Of a DNA stretch of 64,000 nucleotides, positions 1 to 7,061 are shown piece after piece. This DNA comes from Methylobacterium amylolyticum (GTDB taxonomy: Bacteria > Pseudomonadota > Alphaproteobacteria > Rhizobiales > Beijerinckiaceae), in assembly GCF_030700245.1 (NCBI RefSeq), contig NZ_JAUYZI010000015.1, positions 1-64,000 on the forward strand, written 5' to 3'. Position 1 is the first letter of the stretch, and every line of letters begins with the position of its first letter. Position numbers and translations under genes: made by a program. The notes under the pieces are model-generated. The model did not search any database, was not told where the DNA came from, and saw nothing but the letters and a program-made list of their open reading frames with translations.

Positions 1-4
1 CCCG

Positions 5-41
5 CGCCGTCATCGCGAGCCGCAGGCGAAGCGATCTACCG
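5..41 (+). repeat. REP-like palindromic repeat, left arm
   Basis: The stretch has the pattern GTCATCGCGAG then GCGAAGCGATC, like the REP-type repeats scattered through many alphaproteobacterial genomes (typical form GTCATTGCGAG plus GCGAAGCAATCC). Its reverse-complement partner lies at about 1335-1374, and the IS110 element sits between them. The window begins here, so anything further left is not visible. Confidence 0.6.
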
Positions 42-50
42 TGTCTCGGG

Positions 51-1094
51 TCAAGCGGGTTTGAAGGGCTTTCCGGCTCGGATCATCGCGTTGAGGACGG
101 TGACGAGCTTCCGCAGGACGGCGATGAGGGCGAGCTTGTGGGGTTTGCCGTCGGCGCGCAGGCGGTCGTAGACGGCCGTGAAGGTGGGGTTGTGGCGGCT
201 TGCGGTCAGCGCTGCCATGAACAGCACGTCGCGCAGGGGCTTGCGGCCGCCGGCGATGGCGGCGGCGCGCAGGGCCGAGCCGCTGTGGCGGGTGATGGGG
301 GCGACGCCCACGAGGGCGGCGACGGTGCGGCGGTTGAGGGTGCCGATCTCGGGCAGCCAGGCGAGGACGGCCTGACAGGCGCGCGGGCCGACGCCCTTGC
401 ACGAGCGCAGCAGGGCGGCCTTGCGGGCGAGGTCGGCGTCGGCGGCGATGGCGGCGTCGAGGGCTTGGGTCATCGCGGCGATCTGCGCCTCGATCACGGC
501 GAGGCAGGCCGCGATCGAGGCGCGCACGGCCGGGCTCTCGGCGCGCTCGGCCCGGCAGCGCTCGGCGTGGCGCTGGTCCTTGAGCTGGGTGAGGCGGGCC
601 ATCAGCTCGGCCAGGGCGCGCTGGGCCGGGCTGGGCGGGGGCACGGCGGCCTCGTCTGCGGTGAAGGCGGCCAGCCCCGCCAGGACGGCGGCGTCGATCC
701 GGTCGGTCTTGGCCAGCCGGCCCGTGGCGCGGGCGAACGCGCGGGCGCGGTTGGGGTGGAGGCGGCGGATCGGCAGACCGAGGCTCTGGGCGGCGGCCAG
801 CAGCGGGCGCTCGTAGCCGCCGGTGGGCTCGTAGGCGAGGGCGGCGCAGGCGGCGGGCGCCCAGGGGCCGGCGAACGCCGCCGCCAGGGCCTCGGGGGTG
901 TTGGCGGTGCGCAGGCTGCGGCCGGTGGTGTCGGCGAGATCGACCCAGGCCTTGGACACGTCGGCGCCGACGAAGCGGGCCGCAGGCGAGGGAGCGGGGG
1001 ACGGAGCAGGCGGCGTGGGGAAGGGCGTGGGGAAGGGCGTGGCGGGGGACGTTCCGGCGCGGGACGTTGCGCTGGGCTGGACGGAGGCTACCAT
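51..1094 (-). CDS. IS110 family transposase (DEDD recombinase)
   Basis: The 347-residue protein has the two IS110 domains. The N-terminal RuvC-like domain carries the acidic set Asp45 (GADVSK), Glu89 (YEPTGGYE), Asp131 and Asp134 (KTDRID). The C-terminal Transposase_20 domain contains GVGPRACQAVLAWLPEIG and the nucleophile Ser271 in RHSG. These residues make the composite active site of bridge-RNA-guided recombinases such as IS621. Residues 7-40 form an unusual Pro/Ser/Thr-rich extension with repeated FPTP units before the RuvC fold. The open frame continues upstream to 1535, but homology begins just after this Met, so the longer start is rejected. No frameshift or missing catalytic residue is seen, so the enzyme looks intact. 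Confidence 0.9.
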   Translation of the reverse strand: MVASVQPSATSRAGTSPATPFPTPFPTPPAPSPAPSPAARFVGADVSKAWVDLADTTGRSLRTANTPEALAAAFAGPWAPAACAALAYEPTGGYERPLLAAAQSLGLPIRRLHPNRARAFARATGRLAKTDRIDAAVLAGLAAFTADEAAVPPPSPAQRALAELMARLTQLKDQRHAERCRAERAESPAVRASIAACLAVIEAQIAAMTQALDAAIAADADLARKAALLRSCKGVGPRACQAVLAWLPEIGTLNRRTVAALVGVAPITRHSGSALRAAAIAGGRKPLRDVLFMAALTASRHNPTFTAVYDRLRADGKPHKLALIAVLRKLVTVLNAMIRAGKPFKPA

Positions 1095-1334
1095 GGCGAG
1101 ACCTTTCGCGAGAGAGGCGAGGTCCTCTGGCACCGGATCGTAGGCTCGGGCTGCTCCCGCTCTACCGTTCGTGCTCAAGACCGCGGAGGGACGGCCGGCG
1201 GATCCAGATTGCTTGCGACCTCGCGGTCCACCCAGGAGCGATCTCGCCGGCCGCCCTCCATCATCGGTCCGACCGGTCAACCGGCAAACCGATGGAGATG
1301 ACGTACGACCCAGGGCAGCGCGCGGTTTGAGACG
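1095..1334 (-). ncRNA. Candidate IS110 bridge RNA region
   Basis: About 240 bp of non-coding DNA lie between the recombinase start and the right REP-like arm. In IS110-group elements this left end is known to encode the bridge RNA, whose two internal loops pair with donor and target DNA. The region is rich in short self-complementary segments on the minus strand, as expected for a structured RNA. I could not fold it or identify the two loops. The assignment rests on position and family knowledge only. Confidence 0.35.
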
Positions 1335-1374
1335 GTGGCGCCCCTGGGTTGCTTCGCTCCGCTCGCAAAGACGG
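1335..1374 (-). repeat. REP-like palindromic repeat, right arm
   Basis: Read on the minus strand this is GCCGTCTTTGCGAGCG then GAGCGAAGCAACCC, matching the left arm at 5-41 with a few differences. The two arms face each other as a hairpin would, with the IS110 element where the loop should be. Confidence 0.55.
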
Positions 1375-1635
1375 CGAGAGTCGATCCCGAACTCTTCAGC
1401 CGGACGTCGTATGAGGCCTGAAAATACCAAACCTTTACACGGAGAGGGTCGGGAGTTCGTGTCCCTCAAGGCCCTCCGGGTATCACTCCGGCTGCTCCGA
1501 TCGCCGCGGCGACGCGTCCGCTGATCATTCCCCACGCCACCGGAATCGGCGTAGGAGGAGCGCGGGCGCAGGCGCGTCGCGAGCCCGCCGCTGGCGATGA
1601 TCCGGGTCGGCGGTCCGGCGGATATCGAGGACGCG
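1375..1635. other. Intergenic region without recognised feature
   Basis: No convincing gene, RNA or terminator is seen between the right REP-like arm and the small gene at 1636. A GAGG ribosome-binding motif at 1627-1630 belongs to that gene. Confidence 0.4.
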
Positions 1636-1887
1636 ATGGCGATGAAGACGAGCTACGTGGTGCAGCCGTTCGAGCTGCACCGGAAGCGGTTGCGGCCGGC
1701 CCGTCAGGAGGCGGCGCAGAGCGAGTCCGGCGCGCTCAAGAAGGCCGAGAATCTGGCCAAGCGCATGCCCGGGGCCGCAGCGCTGAAGGTCGTGGCCGAC
1801 GATGAGACGGGCGAGCTGGAGGGCGTGACCATCCTGGGCCGATGGGGCGAGATCCCGGACGATTTCGCCGACAGCTTGCAGGGCTGA
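1636..1887 (+). CDS. Small hypothetical protein
   Basis: This 83-residue soluble protein begins MAMKTSYVVQPFELH and has a charged, basic first half and a second half rich in Asp, Gly and Leu. It has no signal peptide or membrane segment. It resembles short proteins of unknown function in Rhizobiales genomes that begin with a similar MKTSYVVQPF motif, but I cannot name a domain. The start at 1636 is preceded by GAGG five bases upstream; starts at 1597 and 1642 are possible. It is convergent with the manganese catalase gene. Confidence 0.55.
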   Translation: MAMKTSYVVQPFELHRKRLRPARQEAAQSESGALKKAENLAKRMPGAAALKVVADDETGELEGVTILGRWGEIPDDFADSLQG

Positions 1888-1970
1888 GCGCCCGCGGCCA
1901 CGCCGGGACGATGAAGCGCCCGCCGCGGCGAGCCGGGCGGGCGGAAGGTCGTCGGTGAGGTCCGGCGGAA

Positions 1971-1992
1971 CCGTCGCACGGTAGGGCGACGG
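1971..1992. terminator. Possible bidirectional hairpin between convergent genes
   Basis: CCGTCGC at 1971-1977 pairs with GCGACGG at 1986-1992 around an 8-base loop. It lies between the convergent genes ending at 1887 and 2043. No T-tract follows on either strand, so termination is only an inference from position. Confidence 0.3.
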
Positions 1993-2042
1993 ACCGTCAA
2001 CCGAACCCGGGATGCGCCGGATCGGGTGGTTCCGCCCGCAGA

Positions 2043-2957
2043 CTACCGGCTCTTCTGGTAGAGCTTGCTGGCGATCTCGAAGATCTCCTGCGGTGCGTAG
2101 TCGGGCGCGAAGGCACCGTAATTGCCGTCGAGTTCGGGGATCTTGCCACCCTCGGGCGGCCCATCCACGATCTCTAGGTTGCCCGGCGGATCGCCCGGCA
2201 GCGCCACCTCGTCGTTCGACCACACGCCGGCCATCTCCGGGTAGTCCGGCGAGCCGAAGGTGTAGAGCCGCCGGTGCGAGCCCTCCTGGAGGTATTTCTG
2301 GCACTCGGGGATCTTGTCGAGGACGATGTTGGGTGTCGGCAGCATCTTCTCGATCTCGACGCCGGTGATCTTCTTGAGCGCCAGCGCGTAGGCGTGGGCG
2401 TGGACCGAGCCGCGCACGAGGAGGTAGCCGCAGACCTCGCGGCCGGTCGGGTCCTTCAGCGTCTCGTAGACGCGCAGCTTGTGGATGCGGGCGCCGCACT
2501 CCAGGTGGAAGTTGTGCAGCAGATCGATGACCAGGTTGCCCGTGGTCGTCACCATGTCGGCGTTCCACGACTGCGCGTTGGAGTTCACCGGCGTGGCGCC
2601 GCCGCCGTTCGACAGGAAGGCGCCGGCGAGCCGCACGTCCTGCATGTCGTGGAACGGCGCCTTCGACACGTCGACGTTCTCGGTGTCGTCGCCGGGTCCG
2701 TTGTTCAGCATCGCCACGCCGGTGGACACCAGCTCGACATGTCCGAGCTCTTCCATGAAGATGCTCGACACCAGGCTGTAGAATGGCCTCAACTTCGATT
2801 TGTTGCGGAAGTTGAAGCTCTGGAACATGTAGTTCCCGAGGGTCGACATCTCCCCGTACTTGCCGCCGAGCAGTTCCTGGAGGGCGGCGGCGGCGTTGGG
2901 GTCGGGCTTCTTCGGCTGGGGCAGTTCGGCCTGAAGGCGGTCGAGCCTCATGAACAT
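2043..2957 (-). CDS. Manganese catalase family protein
   Basis: This 304-residue protein matches non-haem, dimanganese catalases, which disproportionate hydrogen peroxide. The four-helix core shows candidate metal ligands with family spacing: Glu36 (GGKYGEMS), Glu70 and His73 (FMEELGHVE), Glu153 (NFHLECGARIHK) and His186 (RGSVHAHAY). The spacing is close to that of the Lactobacillus plantarum enzyme. The length is usual for the family. It has no signal peptide, so a cytoplasmic location is expected. It stands alone downstream of manC, separated by a long perfect hairpin at 3021-3061, so it probably has its own promoter. It adds haem-independent peroxide defence. Confidence 0.88.
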   Translation of the reverse strand: MFMRLDRLQAELPQPKKPDPNAAAALQELLGGKYGEMSTLGNYMFQSFNFRNKSKLRPFYSLVSSIFMEELGHVELVSTGVAMLNNGPGDDTENVDVSKAPFHDMQDVRLAGAFLSNGGGATPVNSNAQSWNADMVTTTGNLVIDLLHNFHLECGARIHKLRVYETLKDPTGREVCGYLLVRGSVHAHAYALALKKITGVEIEKMLPTPNIVLDKIPECQKYLQEGSHRRLYTFGSPDYPEMAGVWSNDEVALPGDPPGNLEIVDGPPEGGKIPELDGNYGAFAPDYAPQEIFEIASKLYQKSR

Positions 2958-3020
2958 GGCAGGCGTCTCCGTCTGCGCTGGATGCGCAACGGGCTATCCC
3001 GCCGGAGCGCGAGCATGTTC

Positions 3021-3061
3021 CCGGCCGCGCGTGCCGCGATTGTCGCAGCACGCGCGGCCGG
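3021..3061 (-). terminator. Strong hairpin downstream of manC
   Basis: A perfect 14-bp inverted repeat (arms 3021-3034 and 3048-3061, arm CCGGCCGCGCGTGC) with a 13-base loop lies 11 bases after the manC stop. No T-tract follows, as is common for terminators of high-GC alphaproteobacteria. It may instead stabilise the 3' end of the mRNA. Confidence 0.5.
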
Positions 3062-3072
3062 CTCCGGGTCGC

Positions 3073-4503
3073 CTACCGCCCGTAGATGTCCTCGACGCGG
3101 ATGATGTCGTCCTCGCCGGTATAGGAGCCGACCTGGACCTCGATCAGCTCCAGAGGGATCTTGCCGGGGTTGGTCAGGCGGTGCATCGAACCGATCGGCA
3201 GGTAGATCGCCTCGTTCTCGTGCACGAGCACCACGCGCTCGTCGACCGTCACCTCGGCGGTGCCGCGCACCACCACCCAGTGCTCGGCCCGGTGATAGTG
3301 CTTCTGCAGGGACAGGCGCCCGCCCGGCACCACCTGGATCCGCTTGACCTGGAAGCGCTCGCCGATGTCGATGCGCTGGTACCAGCCCCAGGGGCGGTAC
3401 ATCCGCAGGTGCGCATCCGCCTCCGGCTCGCCGCTCGCCCGCAGGCTGTTGACCAGTTCCTTGACCTGGCCGGAGCGCGCCTTGGAGGCGACCAGCACCG
3501 CGTCGGGGGTCGAGACCACCACCACGTCTTCAAGGCCGACCACCGCCGTCAGCCCCTCGCCGTGGCTGTGGACGAGGCTGTTCGAGGTCTCGATCAGGGC
3601 GACGCGCCCGCGCACGGCGTTGCCGGCGCCGTCGTGCTCCAGCGCCTGCCAGACCGCGTCCCAGGTGCCGACATCCGACCACGCGAACGACACCGGCAGC
3701 ACGCCCGCCCGCTCGGTCCGCTCCATCACCGCGTAGTCGATCGAGATCTTGGGCGCCTGCGCGAAGGCCTCGGCGTCCAGGCGGATGAAGTCGAGGTCGC
3801 GCGCCGCCGCGTCGTGGGCGGCGCGGGCCGCGGCGAGCACATCCGGCGCGTAGGCTTCCAGTTCGCCGAGCATCACGTCCGCCCGGAACAGGAAGTAGCC
3901 CGAGTTCCACAGGGCGCCCTCGGCGATCAGCGACTCGGCCCCGGGCCGATCCGGCTTCTCGACGAAGCGCGCGACGCGGCAGGCGCCCGCGGCGTCGGGG
4001 ATCGCCTCGCCGCGGCGGATGTAGCCGTAATCGGTGGCCGGCCGGGTCGGCTCGATGCCGAGCGTCATGGTGAACCCCGCCCGGGCGCCCGCGGCCGCGG
4101 CGGCGACCGCGCCCACGAACGCCTTGGCGTCCGGCACAACGTGGTCGGCGGCCATGATCAGCACCACCGCCTGCGGGTCGATCGCGGCGGCGTGCACGGC
4201 CGCCACCGCCACCGCGGCGGCGGAGTCGCGGCCCTGCGGCTCGAGCAGCAGGTCGGCGGCAACGCCCGTCTGCGCACACTGCTCGGCGACGATGAACCGG
4301 GCCTCCGCCGAGGCGATCACCGTCGGCTTGGCGAACACGGACGCGTCGGACACGCGGGCGAGGCTCGCCTGGAAGGTCGAGTGCGTTGCGTCGACGAGGC
4401 GGGCGAACTGCTTGGGCATGCTCTCGCGCGAGGCCGGCCACAGCCGCGTCCCGGTCCCCCCGCACAGGATGACGGGATGGATCGCGGTGGAGGCTTCGGA
4501 CAT
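3073..4503 (-). CDS. manC: Mannose-1-phosphate guanylyltransferase / mannose-6-phosphate isomerase
   Basis: This is a 476-residue type II (bifunctional) enzyme that makes GDP-mannose for polysaccharide and glycolipid synthesis. The N-terminal nucleotidyltransferase domain carries the pyrophosphorylase signature GGTGTRLWPASRE followed by MPKQF, and FVEKPD near residue 180. The C-terminal cupin isomerase domain (about 355-476) has PWGWYQRID, then HYHRAEHWVVVRGTAEVT with metal-binding His and Glu residues. Length and domain order match AlgA/XanB/ManC. It is divergent from selA and transcribed alone. Together with galE and galU elsewhere in the window it supplies activated sugars for envelope glycans. 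Confidence 0.92.
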   Translation of the reverse strand: MSEASTAIHPVILCGGTGTRLWPASRESMPKQFARLVDATHSTFQASLARVSDASVFAKPTVIASAEARFIVAEQCAQTGVAADLLLEPQGRDSAAAVAVAAVHAAAIDPQAVVLIMAADHVVPDAKAFVGAVAAAAAGARAGFTMTLGIEPTRPATDYGYIRRGEAIPDAAGACRVARFVEKPDRPGAESLIAEGALWNSGYFLFRADVMLGELEAYAPDVLAAARAAHDAAARDLDFIRLDAEAFAQAPKISIDYAVMERTERAGVLPVSFAWSDVGTWDAVWQALEHDGAGNAVRGRVALIETSNSLVHSHGEGLTAVVGLEDVVVVSTPDAVLVASKARSGQVKELVNSLRASGEPEADAHLRMYRPWGWYQRIDIGERFQVKRIQVVPGGRLSLQKHYHRAEHWVVVRGTAEVTVDERVVLVHENEAIYLPIGSMHRLTNPGKIPLELIEVQVGSYTGEDDIIRVEDIYGR

Positions 4504-4726
4504 GGGCGGCGTCTCCCGTATGGGGTGAGCGGCGGGATGGGCGGCAGGTCCGTCCGCGCGGCGGGCCGCGGGGGACCAGACGCCGGCCGCGCCGTCCCCG
4601 CAAGCCGGGGCGAGAACGGACCCCGCCGATTTCGTGCGTCGGGATTAACCGCGGACGGGCGCGGCGACAATGCCGCGGGCCGCGGCGGGCTGGCGCCGCG
4701 GCGGGTATCCTTTATCTCCTGATCGG

Positions 4727-6154
4727 ATGACCCGTCCGGCCTGCGCTCCCGTCAGTCCACCGACCGCGTCCGATCCGCGCCGGATCCCGGCCGTGGAGCG
4801 CCTGCTCGCCCGTCCCGAGGCGGCCGCTCTCGCGGCGGCCCACGGGCGCACGGCGCTGACCGAGGCGGTCCGCGCGGTCCTCTCCGGCCTGCGCGCCGGC
4901 ACGGCGCCGATCCCGGACGAGGCGGGCATCCTGCGGCAGGCCGCCGACCGGATCGCCGCCTGGCACCGGCCGTCGCTGCGCCCGGTGTTCAACCTCACCG
5001 GCACGGTGCTGCACACCAACCTCGGCCGGGCCCCGCTGCCGGAGGCGGCGGCCGACGCCGTCCGGGCGGTGATGCTGGGGGCGAGCAACCTGGAATTCGA
5101 CCTCGCCACCGGCGCCCGCGGCGAGCGCGACGACCATGTCGAGGCGCTGATCTGCCGGCTGACCGGGGCGGAGGCGGCGGTGGTCGTCAACAACAACGCC
5201 GCGGCGGTGCTGCTGGTGCTGAACGCGCTCGCCATGCGCCGGGAGGTGGTGGTCTCGCGCGGCGAGCTCGTCGAGATCGGCGGCTCGTTCCGGGTGCCGG
5301 ACGTGATGGCCCGGGCCGGCTGCCGACTGCGCGAGGTCGGCACCACCAACCGCACGCATCTCAAGGATTACGCGGAGGCGATCGGACCGCGCACCGGCCT
5401 CGTGATGAAGGTGCATCCGAGCAACTACGCCATCTCCGGTTTCACCGCCCAGCCCGATCCCGCCGCGCTGCACGGGCTCTGCCGCGAGCGCGCCGTGCCG
5501 CTCGCCGAGGACCTCGGCAGCGGCAGCCTGATCGACCTCGCCGCCTACGGCCTGCCGCCGGAGCCGACCGTGCGTGCCGCCCTCGACCGGGCCGACATCG
5601 TGACCTTCAGCGGCGACAAGCTGCTCGGCGCCGTCCAGTGCGGGATCGTCGCCGGCCGGAAGGACCTCGTGGCCCGGGTCCGCAAGAACCCGCTGAAGCG
5701 GGCGCTGCGGGTCGACAAGATGACCTACGCCGCGCTGGAGGCGTGCCTGCGGCTCTATCTCCACCCCGAGCGTCTGCGGGAGGCCCTGCCGACCCTGCGG
5801 CTGCTCACGCGCGAGCGGGCGGAGATCGCCGCGCAGGCGCGCCGCCTCGCCCCCGCCGTCGCGGCGCATCTGGCCGGCCGCGCCTCCGTCGCGGTCGCCG
5901 ACTGCACCAGCCAGATCGGGTCGGGCGCGCTGCCCGTCGAGACCCTGCCGAGCGCCGCTCTGGTCCTGACGCCGGAGCCGGCGGGCGGCGGCCCGCGCGG
6001 CGCCGGCGGACGCTGCCGACGGCTGGCCGAGGCGCTGCGGGGCCTGCCGGTGCCGGTGATCGGCCGGATCAGCGACGATGCGGTGGTGCTCGACCTGCGC
6101 ACGCTGGAGGACGAGGCCGGGTTGCTCGACAGCCTCGGCACCCTCGGAATCTGA
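4727..6154 (+). CDS. selA: L-seryl-tRNA(Sec) selenium transferase
   Basis: This 475-residue PLP enzyme converts Ser-tRNA(Sec) to Sec-tRNA(Sec) using selenophosphate. The PLP-binding Lys298 lies in [13 protein letters not shown], close to Lys295 of E. coli SelA. Other family motifs are present: [35 protein letters not shown] and EVGTTNRT. The start at 4727 fits the family N-terminus; an upstream in-frame ATG at 4670 would add a Gly/Arg-rich extension. SelB usually follows selA, but here the next gene is ohrR, and neither selB nor a tRNA-Sec gene is seen in the window. The formate dehydrogenase-like gene at 10436-12754 uses Cys, so the selenoprotein client must lie elsewhere. Confidence 0.93.
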   Translation: MTRPACAPVSPPTASDPRRIPAVERLLARPEAAALAAAHGRTALTEAVRAVLSGLRAGTAPIPDEAGILRQAADRIAAWHRPSLRPVFNLTGTVLHTNLGRAPLPEAAADAVRAVMLGASNLEFDLATGARGERDDHVEALICRLTGAEAAVVVNNNAAAVLLVLNALAMRREVVVSRGELVEIGGSFRVPDVMARAGCRLREVGTTNRTHLKDYAEAIGPRTGLVMKVHPSNYAISGFTAQPDPAALHGLCRERAVPLAEDLGSGSLIDLAAYGLPPEPTVRAALDRADIVTFSGDKLLGAVQCGIVAGRKDLVARVRKNPLKRALRVDKMTYAALEACLRLYLHPERLREALPTLRLLTRERAEIAAQARRLAPAVAAHLAGRASVAVADCTSQIGSGALPVETLPSAALVLTPEPAGGGPRGAGGRCRRLAEALRGLPVPVIGRISDDAVVLDLRTLEDEAGLLDSLGTLGI

Positions 6155-6329
6155 TCCGCGGACGCGCGCCGCTGCGACCCCGACGATGCCGCGTTGCGAG
6201 ATTCCCGTGGTCAGCGCGGATCGGCCTCGATTCGCAGCATCTTACGCGTGACCCCGGCGTGCTATGCTAAGGGACTTCGACGGGGTGCGCGGCACCGCGG
6301 GGCGCACGGGACCGCAACGGGCAGACGAC

Positions 6330-6800
6330 ATGGTGCAGACGGCGAACACGGTCGAGGCGGAGCGGGTGTCGGAATCCCTGCGCCTCGACAACCAGCTTTG
6401 CTACGCGCTCTACGCCGCCGCGCACCGGATGACCAAATCCTACCGCCCCCTGCTGGAGCGGCTGGGGCTGACCTACCCGCAATACCTCGTGCTGCTGGTG
6501 CTGTGGGAGCAGGACGGGGTGACCGTCTCCGAGATCGGGCGACGCCTGCGCCTCGATTCCGGGACGCTGACGCCGGTGCTGAAGCGCCTGGAGAGCGCCG
6601 GCTTCCTGATCCGCACGCGCCGCCAGTCCGACGAGCGCGAGGTCGAGATCGCCCTGACACCCCGCGGCGCCGACCTGCGGGGCGAGGCGGCGGCGGTGCG
6701 CGAGAGCGTGATGTGCCAGCTCGAACTCAGCGAGCCCGAGATCCGCGCCATGCGCCGCGACCTCGGGCGGCTGATCGACCGTCTGAGCGCCGACGACTGA
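6330..6800 (+). CDS. ohrR: Organic hydroperoxide-sensing MarR family repressor OhrR
   Basis: This 156-residue winged-helix regulator carries the OhrR hallmark LDNQLCYALYAAAHRMTK with reactive Cys24. A second Cys129 (VMCQLEL) fits the two-Cys Xanthomonas type, in which hydroperoxide oxidation leads to a disulfide and release from DNA. The DNA-binding part is VSEIGRRLRLDSGTLTPVLKRLE with the wing RRQSDEREVEI. The ATG at 6330 gives the usual family length; an upstream ATG at 6264 is less likely. OhrR normally sits beside its target ohr, but no ohr gene is found here. Its neighbours are selA upstream and an autotransporter esterase downstream. Confidence 0.85.
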   Translation: MVQTANTVEAERVSESLRLDNQLCYALYAAAHRMTKSYRPLLERLGLTYPQYLVLLVLWEQDGVTVSEIGRRLRLDSGTLTPVLKRLESAGFLIRTRRQSDEREVEIALTPRGADLRGEAAAVRESVMCQLELSEPEIRAMRRDLGRLIDRLSADD

Positions 6801-7061
6801 TTTTCTTTGGACCGCGCCGTCGGGATCCCTCACGCGCGCGCCCTGCATCCCGCGCGGCGGTCGCGGCGCGGCAAGCCCCGGGGGGACGTGCAAGTCCAGC
6901 GTGCAGAGCGCCGATATAGCCTTCCGGTCGTTGCAGATCGGACGCTGGCGCGGCGGCCACAGTCGAGAACTTTCATCGCCCCGCGATAGAGCAGAGGAAG
7001 TCGCGCCGCCCGCCTCGCATTGACAAAGCTTGGCCGCTCCAAAGAAGTACGGAGCGTGGCC

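Larger units (their letters stand above)
42..1334 (-). mobile_element. IS110-family insertion sequence (boundaries approximate)
   Basis: The element has one recombinase gene read on the minus strand, a very short stretch after its stop and about 240 bp of non-coding DNA before its start. This is the IS110-group layout, with a long non-coding left end upstream of the gene. IS110 elements have no terminal inverted repeats and usually make no target duplication, so the ends are placed only from the flanking REP-like arms. The true ends could differ by tens of bases. Confidence 0.6.

Noticed and set aside
138..1301. Long open frame opposite the IS110 recombinase
   Set aside because: The product is Gly/Arg-rich without motifs and lies fully antisense to a clearly recognised transposase.
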